From Dipylidium caninum (Eukaryota > Platyhelminthes > Cestoda > Cyclophyllidea > Dipylidiidae): DNA of 64,000 nt. The stretch lies in assembly GCA_017562135.1 (NCBI GenBank), contig QEYB01000266.1:248001-312000 (forward strand), given 5' to 3'. The notes beneath the pieces were generated by a model. That model searched no databases and was not told the DNA's origin. It saw nothing but the letters and a program-made list of their open reading frames with translations. Positions 1 through 12,841 of the stretch are shown here, in pieces. The first letter of the stretch is position 1, and every line of letters starts with the position of its first letter. Made by a program: the position numbers and the translations under genes.

Positions 1-3000
1 ATCCGTCCGATTCAGTGCTTTCCACCGTCCAGAAAGTTGATGCCGCGCGTTCTTATGGCGTGCGTCCCTGTTCTATGTGGTTTCATGCGTCCGCCCACGT
101 TAAAGGGATTTTAATGAACGAGTCGAGTTAACCACAACCTCCGTGACGTGGTTCTTAACCGATTTCCTAATCCATTGGTCTTTACCGTAGTGTCGTCTCT
201 TCTAATTTGCAGTGTTTCAAACAGAGGCGAGTTGTGTGACCGAGGCACTTACGATGCCAGCTTCCAAGTCAAGGTCGGAAAACATGACCAGTGTAACATT
301 CATTAATTTCAGCATCCAGTGAACTTTGAATTTCCTCGTAACCTTGGAAGGTAGGACAGTGCGCAAAGTAAGGACATCGGATATTTAATAGTGTTCCTCT
401 ACCCACAGTCCATCGGTTCGCACAGTGCTTTGGTTCGGCTAATGCCCGACTGCAAATGAAAGAGCGGTGTTCCGTATCTTTGTGGTTCGCGCTCGGTGCG
501 GCGGTTGCGAGTCTGCCAGCGGGGCATCAGGTTTTGCGAATCACCCCTCATTTTGAGCGTTCTGCCTGTCGGATTCGGTCCGCCTCACTCACTTTTTTCC
601 TGACAGCCCCTTTTGTCGCCGATCCGTTAACGCGTAAGGTGCGAAGCAGCCAGCCAAACTCCCGTCTGCCCAAGTCAGGTTCGATGGGACGACGATTGTT
701 CGTCGGACCGGCCACATTCCGTTGCGCTTCACTCTTACGCCCTTGGGCTTGTTGGGAAAACTCAGCGCCGTCAGAATTTTACAACGCATTCATTTAAAAC
801 GGTTGTATTAAGTGTCGGGCCTAGAAACTCACACACATTTGTGCCGCACTCGGAGGACAAACAGGTTTTTACGACTATGCACTTCTCGGAGATTCTGCGT
901 AAATGCCTTTTTCCGTACGCAGTCCTGAGTGCTTGCTTGGGAAGGCAGACAGACCACGTGCTGCGTTCCCTCGTCCGCGAAAATCCCCCCATTTGGGCCT
1001 GACGAAACCTCTGTTAAGAGTTGACTTTCTTCCCTTGAACGAAACGGCTGATTCACGCTTCTCATGGTCACTTTACGAGCGTAAATTTGGCTACCTGTGC
1101 ATCCTTTTTTATCAGGATGTTGTTTTTAAACAGTATCAGTCCCTGCGACAATCTGATGCTGTGGTCGTACTTCATTTTGGCGTAGTGGAAGAGGCTTTTC
1201 GGTCGGCCTCCGCGGCCTGTCCGCCGCTCCCTGCGCCTCAGTGCGGACGAGGTTGTCTACTCGCTGCAGGCAGTTGTGGTCGAGTGGGGCGGAGGAGGCT
1301 GCATCACCCCGCTTCTCCAACTGCCAGTCTAAGCAGGCTGCGGGGCAGCGCACTCCTCTCTCCCCCGATTTCGTTTGTTTACGTGTTTACCCAAAAAGGC
1401 ATAAAATTTGTTGATGCGTTTTGTCTGGTTTTAGCCGAAAGGTTCTCGGCGGCTTTGTGTGAGCTTTCATCGGCCCCGGAGATTCTTACTAGTGGCATTT
1501 CGACAGTCGTGTGACCACTAAGTGGGTACAACAGGATTTGAGGTCAAAGGTGGTGTTTTGACAGGGACGACGCGAGTACTGCACCGCCGCTTTCAATCCG
1601 ACTGAGCCAAATAGCCGGTATCCATGTGAGGGTGCCGTTCATCCCGTCAACTGTCCCGTAATTAACGTCCGACGACCGTCTCGAGGGCCGAAGTCCACAC
1701 CCCCCTTGGGTGGCCGCGCTCCTCCCGGCGTTGGATATCATGTCGCCTTGCTCTTACTTTGAAGTATCTCCGAAGTCTGGGCAATTTTTGGCTCCCCTCG
1801 AGCGGTCCGGGGTGAAGACTAGTTATCCTTCGCTGGCCACTTAAGCATTTCCACTCTCATGTACCTGAATGAATTGTGATTTTCCTCACAGATATCTCCA
1901 CTTGAAGTAGCGCTACAACGCGACTAAATGTAGTAACTTGTCGTAGGTCAGAATTATCTCCCAACTAATGTTCTCACCACTTTGTATTTCTCGTTACCCA
2001 CCTCAAGGAGCTTCCTATGCGCGTGACAGTTAGGCAGAGAGAGGGTGAGAGAGAAGAAGAGGGGTAGAAGAGGAGGAGGGGGAGGAGGAGGAAATTAGTG
2101 AAACGCGACGTCTCATGATATTATTTCTCCGCCTCTTACTGCACGAGTCCCCCTTTCGCTTGGATCATCAGTCGCCGTGGCAACGCTGACAATGTGAGAT
2201 GCAATCTGGTGTGTCGAAATGTGATGAGCTTCGCCAGGTTCAACTAGTTCCCCAAAATGTTTCCCCTCACCTGGAAATTCTCCCTTTCGGCTGAACACAG
2301 TGGAATTCGCGCGGCTTCGGTTGAGAGCGATGATAAAGCGCAAATCCGCGTTTTTTCAATGATGAACCCTCTCCCTTATCAACTGAAGGCTGTCTTTCGT
2401 CAATGTTAGTCTGATCGTACAGACTAACCGGTTGTCTAAGGCATTAGTGAATCTCACAGTTTTGCTGTTTGAAATTCAACTTGACCGAATCTAAATCGCG
2501 AGAGGCGCCTTGACTGAATGCGAAATATTGTGAGAGGAGGGAAAATGAACAGCGCTACTCGGTTTTCAGTGCATCAGTACATTCGTGTCGCCCTGAGAAC
2601 GGGCTTTCGGGTCTCCGTGACGCGCGAATCAAGAAGGGAGGCGAGTTAGCGCCTGGCTGGACAGGACCCGGCGAGATTGTCTCATCGGAAGAAGGGCGAC
2701 AGCAGGCATCATTCTTGTCCACACACCCACGTCGGTCATATTAACTTGACCGACTGCGCTGGTGACTGACCGAAGTGTGTCAAAACCGCCCGATAAGCAC
2801 GTGGCATTTCTACGAACTTGTGCCATGCAGCGGAATCGAAGTCCCCTCAAAGCGAGCACTCGGAGGAGCTTCCTCGTCCGGCCTCTGGTCCCGGGACAGC
2901 GGGTCGGCACGAGGCAGCACACGTAACCAGTGTGTGGACAGCGCCTGCTTCCACACCCAAAGTTTTGGCTTTTGCCGTGCAATTCCCCAACCGGTCGCCC

Positions 3001-4760
3001 TTTCTCTCAATTAAGCCGGTTCATCAGCGGGAAATAGGCGTCGCTGACTCGACCAGGCGTCTGGCAGTCAGCATAAACTGCGGAGGTAGAGTGAAACAAA
3101 TTCGCCTCTTCACTTAATGCCTTTAACCCGCTGTAAATTACTCCACCTCATCACCGGCATCGTTCTGTTCATGTGACTTCGTGGGGGATAGTCAGTGAGA
3201 GTTAATTAACTTAACCTTTGAGTCTCCGCCGCACACTTGTGCGTCCGCCTCACCGACTGGTACCCGCGCCCTGGCTTGTGCTTCAACAGCAGTGAACCTT
3301 AGCGCGGAATAGGCGAACTCCACAACCCGCCATGGTGTGAACGGCGCGCGTGTTTGGGTGTGTGTGCGTCGCTCACCTTCCACGTTAATAGACAATCTAA
3401 TGTGGAAAATGCGGTTACGAAGATTCCAACACTCCCCTCGAGTCCGACAAATTCGCGGGCGGCAATGCACTATGCCTGCTAGTCAGTGGAGCGGAGGAAG
3501 GTCACTAGAAGGACATCAACGTGGAGTAAATAAACGGAAAGCTACTTCGCTACGTACACACGGCGGAGCAGCCGTCCGTGGAAGACGCAAATTCGGTTCC
3601 TCTGAGTGCGTCGTCAAGGCTCGCCCGCGTCCGCGCACCATTTAGCCTCGCAACCCGAGTGAAATATTTACATTTAACAAGCGAAACTGCCCCGCCCTCA
3701 GATCTGACGCGGCGGAGACCAGTGAATTACCTCCTCGCGAGGGCGAGGGGCACCGTCCCCGTCGTCCCCTCGAATTATGCCTTATTTGCGCTGCGACAGG
3801 CTCCCGGACGCCGTTGGCGCTGCCAGGCCATCCGGGACTCCGTCCTAACTTGTTCGGTTAATTGCGACTCGTTGAGACTGTTCAGGGCTCAGTAGTGCAG
3901 ATCGTGACGTGCTAATGGATTAAAAGGAATGTTTTCCCATTTATTCCGTCCCTTAGTAGAAGTTTAACAAGTCTACTTTTTCGTAAAATGTTTCCAAGAA
4001 AGGCTTGACGATGGAAGTTTGTACATTTTTGGCTGAAAATTTCCTCCCTTATGTTGTCTCCCGTAGTTAAAGAAAACGAGGTAGTTTGGTAGCCAACGCA
4101 GTCCATGGAACATAAGGAAGATTCAACCGTAGGCGATTCAAACATCGAACACAAGACACCGAGCGCCACACACTTTCCTCCCGTTGATGTCTCCTTTGTT
4201 TTGAGGCAGCAGAACTCGGTTCTCCCCACACAATTAAACAATCTCAAGCCCATTTATTATTGATGAGACTTTAATTTTATATAGCTCGACCGCAACCATC
4301 TCGCAAATCACTATTTGGTTAACAGTGCGAGTGCAGGAAAGTTTATGCGCCTCAGCCATGGGGGAAGGGAGAGAAACAGGGCTATTTAGGTTTTTTTCCC
4401 AACTGATTTCTTTACTAATTGGTCGAGGAGCCATCACACTGCCCTAATTCACGCCGCTGACTGAAAAAGCGTCAATTAAAGCGTACAAATTGCATCACAA
4501 GGCACCCAACTTTTTACCGTGGAGGGACCAATAACCTCACAGGGGAGGACGAAAGAGCACATTGGAGCACTTAAAAGGCGGCAATGTGAGCACACACGTA
4601 GGCACGACCAACGAGGATCGGAGAAGATAAGTGATAGCCCGTCAGCGCTTGCGGCGCACGCATAAACACGCAAGGTAGGTGCGTACGTGCGCGCCGATCG
4701 ATAATGCTTGTATGATCGCCTTATAGGCGCATCTCCCCGTCTGCTGCATGAACACGCGCG
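1..4760. other. intergenic, no gene recognised
   Basis: No reading frame here resembles a known protein and no convincing chain of splice-compatible exons was seen on either strand. Open frames exist (the longest is 203 codons at 903-1514), but their predicted products are low-complexity or Arg/Ser/Cys-rich, as expected of chance frames. The only clear local structure is a purine-rich GA/GGA tract at about 2032-2094. The right edge runs into the promoter of the G-beta gene. Confidence 0.6.
2032..2094. repeat. GA/GGA-rich simple sequence
   Basis: The plus strand is almost purely purine here, passing from GA dinucleotides into AAG/AGG and then GGA triplets. It is a degenerate purine tract rather than a clean microsatellite. 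Confidence 0.7.
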
Positions 4761-4766
4761 GCCCTG

Positions 4767-4933
4767 ATTGGCGCAGACAAAAGGCGGCTATCTGATTGGT
4801 TCACTGCCCATTCGTCCTTCGCCCACGATTGGAAACGGCACGCGCGTGCCAAAATGTGTCGGGACTGTGCGGCATTGAGAAGCAGCTGACTTCTCCGTGA
4901 AATGCGCTAATTTTATGCATTCACCTATCGATA
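4767..4933 (+). promoter_or_regulatory. G-beta gene promoter: three inverted CCAAT boxes and TATCGATA
   Basis: Three ATTGG (inverted CCAAT) pentamers lie at 4767-4771, 4795-4799 and 4828-4832. They are spaced 28 and 33 bp apart in one orientation, a layout typical of NF-Y-regulated promoters. An octamer TATCGATA, identical to the Drosophila DRE core, sits at 4926-4933, about 28 bp before the ATG at 4961. No clean TATA box was seen at the usual distance. The motifs are read directly; binding by NF-Y or a DREF-like factor is inference. Confidence 0.45.
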
Positions 4934-4960
4934 AGTCGGTTTAAAAATTTATTTATCAAA

Positions 4961-6040
4961 ATGGAGGGCGTTCCGGGAAGTTCTCTTCCTCCTTCTGAAG
5001 ATCTTAGCCCCGAGGAGGTGGCTCTGCAGAATGAAATAGCTTCTCTCAAGTCCCAACTGGAAGCTGCGCGAAAGGAGGTTGCGGATACGGATTTTTACAC
5101 AATGACAAAGGAAGTTGTGGAGCTTGGCCGATTGAAATTCAAGTTCCGCAAGACACTTCGAGGGCATATAGCCAAAGTGGCCTCAGTTAGATGGGCTTCC
5201 GACAGCCAATTAATCCTATCCGCAGGACAGGATGGAAAACTCATTGTTTGGGATGGTTACACAGCAAACAAGGTACGCATGATCCCCCTTAAAACAGCTT
5301 GGGTCCTCGGATGCGCTATTTCGCCCAGCATGCAACAGGTTGTGAGCGGTGGCTTGGATAACCTTATAACTGTATTCAGCTTAAATTCTCCTGAAGGGAC
5401 TCCTGCACAACTGATGCAAGAACTCTCTGGACACAGTGGATATATTTCAAGCTTGGACTATATCGACGAAACCAAACTGCTTAGTGCATCTGGCGATAAA
5501 AATCTTGGCCTATGGGACATGCACAAAGGACAACTAGTTTCCACTTTCCGTGGTCACACAAACGACGTGAACAGTGTTCGCGTCTGTCTTACTAACAAAA
5601 ACCTCGCTGTTTCTGTTTCTTCCGACTACACATGCCGCACCTGGGACATCAGGTGCTGCAGGAGCGCCCAGCTCTTCGAGGGCCACGAACAAGATGTCAA
5701 CGGTGTGGACATCTTCCCAACTGGGTATGCTTTTGCAACTTCTTCAGATGATACGTCCTGTCGCTTGTGGGACATTCGCTCAGACCAGGCCGTCGCCGCT
5801 TATGTGGACGAGTTTATCCAATGTGGAAGTACCTGTGTTGCCCTTTCGCGTTCTGGTCGCGTTCTCTTCGCCGGCTACGACGACTTCAACTGCCACGTAT
5901 GGGACGTGCTCAGGGAGGAGCGGGTTGGCATAATGTCGGCGCATGACGCGCGAGTTTCCTCCCTCGCCGTGAACGAGGTGGGCAATGCAATTGTAACGGG
6001 CTCCTGGGATTCCCTTTGCTACGTTTGGACGGCCAAATGA
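4961..6040 (+). CDS. heterotrimeric G-protein beta subunit, divergent, intronless
   Basis: One uninterrupted 359-residue frame encodes a seven-bladed WD40 G-beta protein, the signalling partner of G-gamma that binds G-alpha at the membrane. The N-terminal 50 residues form a charged heptad-like helix (EIASLKSQLEAARKEVAD), as in G-beta. Blade ends are visible as LIVWD, LGLWD, CRTWD, CRLWD, CHVWD and CYVWT; the second blade ends VFSL, as in canonical G-beta where WD is also absent. Diagnostic stretches include SAGQDGKLIVWD, TANKVRMIPL, GGLDNL, FATSSDDTSCRLWD and FAGYDDFN. It is about 19 residues longer than vertebrate GNB1 and differs at many positions that are nearly invariant among GNB1-4, so it is not a plain GNB1 orthologue. 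GNB5-like features such as a DVL after the sixth WD are mixed in. Other multi-domain genes in the window have introns and this one has none, which suggests a retrocopy kept by selection. The start is the first ATG in frame, preceded by A/T-rich leader. Confidence 0.93.
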   Translation: MEGVPGSSLPPSEDLSPEEVALQNEIASLKSQLEAARKEVADTDFYTMTKEVVELGRLKFKFRKTLRGHIAKVASVRWASDSQLILSAGQDGKLIVWDGYTANKVRMIPLKTAWVLGCAISPSMQQVVSGGLDNLITVFSLNSPEGTPAQLMQELSGHSGYISSLDYIDETKLLSASGDKNLGLWDMHKGQLVSTFRGHTNDVNSVRVCLTNKNLAVSVSSDYTCRTWDIRCCRSAQLFEGHEQDVNGVDIFPTGYAFATSSDDTSCRLWDIRSDQAVAAYVDEFIQCGSTCVALSRSGRVLFAGYDDFNCHVWDVLREERVGIMSAHDARVSSLAVNEVGNAIVTGSWDSLCYVWTAK

Positions 6041-6290
6041 GTTTGTCTGTTAGGAAATTCTTCGCGGCCCCACACCCTCCCCCAGCCTATAGTCCGATTT
6101 TGTGCTGCGATTGCAGCCATTGGAAAAACGGCTGCTTCTAGCGATTTTCCCATTGTTCTTTACTACTGCTGAAGCTACCCCAACTACCTTCACCAAACCC
6201 TCCTCTCTACTCTCGATTCGTGGACATTTTCTCTTCCATCGAATGATTTTGCACCTTTTTTCCACGTACACAATGCGAAAATGTTGCATG

Positions 6291-6296
6291 AATAAA
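6291..6296 (+). terminator. AATAAA polyadenylation signal of the G-beta gene
   Basis: A canonical AATAAA lies 251 nt after the G-beta stop codon, a normal 3' UTR length. It is the first such hexamer on this strand after the gene. Confidence 0.6.
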
Positions 6297-7548
6297 TACA
6301 GCGCCAAGTTTGCTGCCAAAGTTCCATTTTCATCTTCTCCGTCTTCTTTCTCTAATGCCGCGTTGGCTAAAGTTGTTCCCCGTGGTTTTGTCTCTCCATC
6401 GGTATTACTTTCTTCCCCAACCGCCGTCTCTATCCGTGAGCTCCTCACCTGTTTTCCTTGCCTTTTTCATTAATTCTCAAGCCTAAATTGTATATTGTGT
6501 CAAAATACAAATTCTTATAATTTCTCCGATCTGAGACACACTCTAATCGCATTTCGTTTTGGTCGCCTCGTCGTTGCGCTTTGCCTAGTCGACGCGCCAC
6601 CCTGAGGGTGCGCATCTCCAGTGGTGTTGCCGCGCCTCTGAGGATTTTTGAGTAAACTAGTTCACGAATGGTCGCATTCACTGATGGTCGTCTTCGTCAG
6701 AACAAAAGAGCATGCGCCATTCCATATCCGTTGGCATCTCTCAAGCCTAAATGTCGTCTTTTCAAAGGATTAAACACGAAGTACCCTCTCCTGTAACTCT
6801 GTTAAATTACGAATTTTAAAGAAAAATTAATAGCCTAACTAATTAATATCATAGAATTCCACGTGGACTGATTGACCCTCAATGTGACCTGAAGATATCA
6901 ACCATGCGTATAAACCCACGGAAGCCTGACACAGTAAAACAAGATGTTCAACGTCCTCCGCATTATTATACACAAACATCAGTGTTTTGCAGTCCACTAC
7001 AATGCCTTCGATAGGTGTCGGCAAGTGCGTCTTCCCTGCTGTCACAGATAATCCACACTAAATTGCGTGCTCGTTTTTCCAACTCCACAAACTTTTTCCA
7101 AGCGTAGACTACGACGAGCCAGCGATTAGTTGATGACGAGATGGTTGCGTGTCCGTTTGTTTCCTCCTGTTGACCGTCCTTTTCTTCCACTCTGTGATCA
7201 TTAATTAAGTGCCGTTTGTAGTTTAAGCACCCTTCCTTGCTCCGATGCGCTTGGCCTCAGCCACCCGCCCCCACTCCGTTCCCCTCTCTCGCCGATGCAG
7301 GCTTCTTGCGGTGTCAAGTGCACTTACTTTGACATCGCTGCTGCATGTGCGGCAGGTGATCGCACGATCCATATAAAAACGCAATTTGTAGACCATTCGA
7401 CTTCACTTCCCCATTGTCTTATGTTCTCTCGGTTGGGAGTGGTGTCAGAGGCAAGCGTATTTCTGTGGACGTAGGAACAGGACTATGCAGCAATTTGTCT
7501 CCTGCACGAAAGTAACCCGGTGTCCGTCCTCTATTCGAGTGGCTGCAG
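6297..7548. other. intergenic, nothing recognised
   Basis: No protein-like frame with homology was seen. Short frames on both strands look random. A pyrimidine-rich stretch precedes the exon-like segment that begins at 7549. Confidence 0.5.
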
Positions 7549-7739
7549 ATTTGCGCCTACGGCGTGGGCACGCTTCAAAGCGCCCGCGACGATGGCGGCC
7601 ACCGCGAGCAGGCGTCGATGTCCTGCTTCCTTCAAGACTTCTTAGAGACATGCAGGCAGATGCGCTCGGACTGGCAGCACCAGCCCGAGCCACTCTTCTC
7701 GACCAGCATGAGCTACATCAACGGCTTCGCTAAGCTAAT
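7549..7739 (+). CDS. orphan candidate exon, protein unidentified (possibly MIF4G-like)
   Basis: The segment opens after a CTGCAG acceptor and can end at an AT|GTGTGA donor. Its plus frame (ATT TGC GCC TAC ...) has strongly G/C-ending codons and a globular-looking helical product containing MSCFLQDFLETCRQMRSDW and STSMSYINGFAKLM. The two other plus frames give Arg/Pro/Ala-rich or stop-broken products, so this frame is the best coding candidate. The helix pattern loosely recalls MIF4G-type HEAT helices (MIF4GD/Paip1), but that is a guess. An AATAAA occurs just downstream (around 7762). No partner exon was found, so it could be a pseudogene remnant or the tail of an unrecognised gene. Confidence 0.3.
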
Positions 7740-10662
7740 GTGTGAAACCCCTGCTACACGAAATAAAGGTTGCTTCAATTTTGACCGCGTTCGTCAAACT
7801 CTCCAATCCGGGTGTCGTCATCAACGCGGCCATTTTGGTTAGGGACCAGGGCGGAACCGAGAAGTGATTCCTCCCCCTTCATTCCGCCAAGTTTTTTTTT
7901 TACCTACAATTCTTTATGCTTCCACCATTTCCAAAAGGCTTTATTATACTGCGAAGTTATTTGAAAACAGAAACGTGACTCCAGGGACGAAATGCCGCTC
8001 TGATGCTAGATTTTTGCCGCCCAATTCCTTTTTCCAGCGAAGAGAAATTCCTATTTAAGAAGTTCTTCTTTGAGGATACTTGATCCGGCCACTTGAACGG
8101 ACTGAGGGCGTCGTGAATTACTGGATAAATCTCTCTCCATTACACTTACTAAAACAACTCTTCTTCTTTTCATTTTCGCACTTCCTCCCGTCTCTGTGCA
8201 CGAGTGTTTAACCACAACTAGATATGCTGTTTTCATTATTTTTGTGGCCGTCAACCGGTGTTTTTTGTCAACTTCAACTACCTACTTGGTGCCAGGGTAT
8301 AAAGTGCTTTTCAAGGTTTCCTGTGGACACAATGCTCAGAACAGAATAAGGAAATGTCCATGGAGAGATCTGCTGCTTCGCTAACACCATCTCCCGCGTA
8401 GCTCGTAGCCATAAATACATCAAACACCGACGACGGTCTCTGTTCCCTCCTTTGGCAGCCTCGTAAGAGTAGACTCACGAGAAGGCAACAATCAAATCGG
8501 TTTATTTTTTCAGAATCTCACGAGTTCATCTGAAAAGCGAGCAGTAAAGCGCACACCTTTGTGCCCTCCGAAACGATTGTTCGACTCAACTCCTGAAAAG
8601 TGGCGTTTATTCACATGGAAGGGAACCGTTCCATCCTTTCTCTTCACTCGGCACTTGGTGTCAAGCACGTCAATGGACTTGCAACACACGGTGGAGGCTT
8701 CTGGGGCGAGTATAACCTCACCAGAAGGCCCATTGGCCTATGAATAGCCACTTCCGGTTAGAACTGGTAGTATCAAGTGGCGGTGGTTTAAGCAAAGCGA
8801 ATGGGCGATTGAAAGACCGAACGAGAAGTGATTTACTAGCGTAAAACGGTCATAAAATCGTGCAATGCGAAAAGTACGGACGGGTTTACTGCAATTACGA
8901 CAGATAAATGACATTATCGTAAGTCGCCCGCAGTGTCTCATCTCAGGCGAGGCATTGGAATGACTGGAAGCCCAGAAACCCCAAAATGACCGCAGCGTCT
9001 GAGGCAACAGGCTCCGCAAGTAGGTCCAGGCAGGCTTTCATTAAACATTCTTCCGCTGGTCGGATGGTATGTGCTGTAGAAGAAGCCCGCGTCCGCCCTC
9101 CTGACGAAGACGCTATTCGAATGACACCACTGGCAGATTACCGAGAAATATGTAAGTGGATGAACTGAGGGAGGTTCAACCGAGGCCAGCTCACGAATTT
9201 GAGAAGTGCATTCATTTCGGTGAGGCAGACATTTCATTTGCTCTAGTTAAACGAACGGCTATTTAGTAGAGTTCTTTTAGGGAGTACATTGGATCGAGAA
9301 TTTAGTACTCATGTACTCGCCGTTAATGCTATTTGGAGCTTTGATGTGATCAGACAGTGAAATATCAAGCGCCATGGTAAACGGGAACAACTAAAACCCT
9401 TTGGCCTGAGGCGAATGGTCCTCGGAGAACCTGGCGCCAAAACTACCAAGACACTTTCATTTAAAAAAGTGGGAGTTCAAGAGGAATACACTGGGAGCTA
9501 TAATTGAGTGAAGACCCTTGACTCGCCATCATCATCCTCAATTTGCACTCGGCATCGTGTGGAGCAGTGGAACCTGGTTCAGGCGGGTTACACATTTACG
9601 TGGTTATCCACACAAGCACCTGAATCGGCTGTTTTTAGCTTTAACTCGTCTTCAAGTCAACTTTGGTCTTTGTCTTCGCCTTCGTAACGAATATCTACGC
9701 AATTTTAAGTATGCGTTGAAATGCAGAATTTGGGATTCACCTCTAATGAGTGTGCTACTTGAGACATTTTCTGCTCAATTCAAAAAGGCGACATATTCCA
9801 CACAAGGAGGGTTGTAAGAAGCTGCCAAAGTAGATTGAGCGGCTGACTGCCCTGGAAACAGGGCAATAACAGCAACATTACGTCACGGGGCAAATTTTCA
9901 ACGAAAATTTAACAATGCAAAACACAGCATGACTCATATTTCCAGTGAATGCGCCAATTCCGTAGCCTATGTTGAAGTTTACTTCAGCCTGAAAAATTTA
10001 CGAAAAAGTAGGGAATTGAAAGGAAGTATGCATTCCTATCTTACTCTATACGACAGTCAAGGTTACATTATTTAACCTTCACGGAAACAGCAGCAAATAA
10101 ATTACATGAAATAATGCAGGAAAGTCACACAACTTTCAGTTACGGTGAACCCACATCATGACAATCAATGTGGTAAAGTACCCTATGCCCACGGTGTACT
10201 ACGCACTAACTGGTTAGTAGGTCACAAAAGCTCGGTAATCAAATAAAATGACAACAAGGCACAAATCACACATGCTCAAAAAGCACTGGACTAACAATCT
10301 AAAATACCAAAAGACAGAAACGCTTGACGATAGGTTTAAAAATAATCAGGAGCCTCAACGAGGAATAAGCACCGATTTGTGATGGGGTTCTTGAAGCCCT
10401 TCAGAACATTTACAACTTTTGTCAACACCGTTGACTTAAATGAAGCAAGTAGCGATAGCGTATCAACGCAGCGGTCAAGATTTTAATGGGATAACAACAA
10501 AAAAGCAAATGGACACGATAGGCGACTTACAGTACTTGAATACTCTTCCTATTCATTCTCCAATTTCCAAAAGGCCAAATCATAACTGGAGACAAATATT
10601 TACATGGGTGTATAATAACCGAATGAAAAAAATCTGTACAAACAACCCTCCATTGGGGCTCC
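7740..10662. other. intergenic, nothing recognised
   Basis: No homologous frame was seen. The last 600 bp before 10663 probably hold the 3' UTR of the minus-strand RBBP4 gene, but no obvious AATAAA (TTTATT on the plus strand) was fixed as its end. Confidence 0.5.
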
Positions 10663-12407
<1,745 letters not shown>

Positions 12408-12841
12408 AGGCCATCGGTCTCTCCGCAAGTTGCATCCATTTTTGGATGGTTCTCGATACGCTGTGCTACTTGCGAGATTTCGTGCTATTATTGTATTACT
12501 ATGTCCGCAATCACTAAAAAAGAGTCTTGCACCCTCTCTGCTTTGTAGCGGCGTTCGCCGGCTGCGTTTATTGTAGCACACCAAACGCATCTTTAACAGC
12601 ATCCTTATTTCATGCCTGTTACCCCTTTTTTTGCAATTATTTTGTTTAATTGATTGTTTAGGACTTATGTCCCATTAATCGGGGCCTTTGTTTTGCGCTT
12701 TCTCCATGTAAACGCGTTACTTAGTGTATTTTCCCATGGAACCACCAGAATAACAACATTGCCACGTTTGCTTAGTCTAAAACCACTTTAGTGGTGAAAT
12801 ACCGAGTCTTGTTAAAATGGTTTACCTTTGAGCTATAGGAA
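12408..12841. promoter_or_regulatory. bidirectional promoter region between RBBP4 and LANCL
   Basis: The two start codons (12407 minus, 12842 plus) face away from each other with only 434 bp between them, so both promoters must overlap here unless distant 5' non-coding exons exist. No TATA box was assigned. The arrangement is read from the sequence; shared regulation is inference. Confidence 0.5.
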
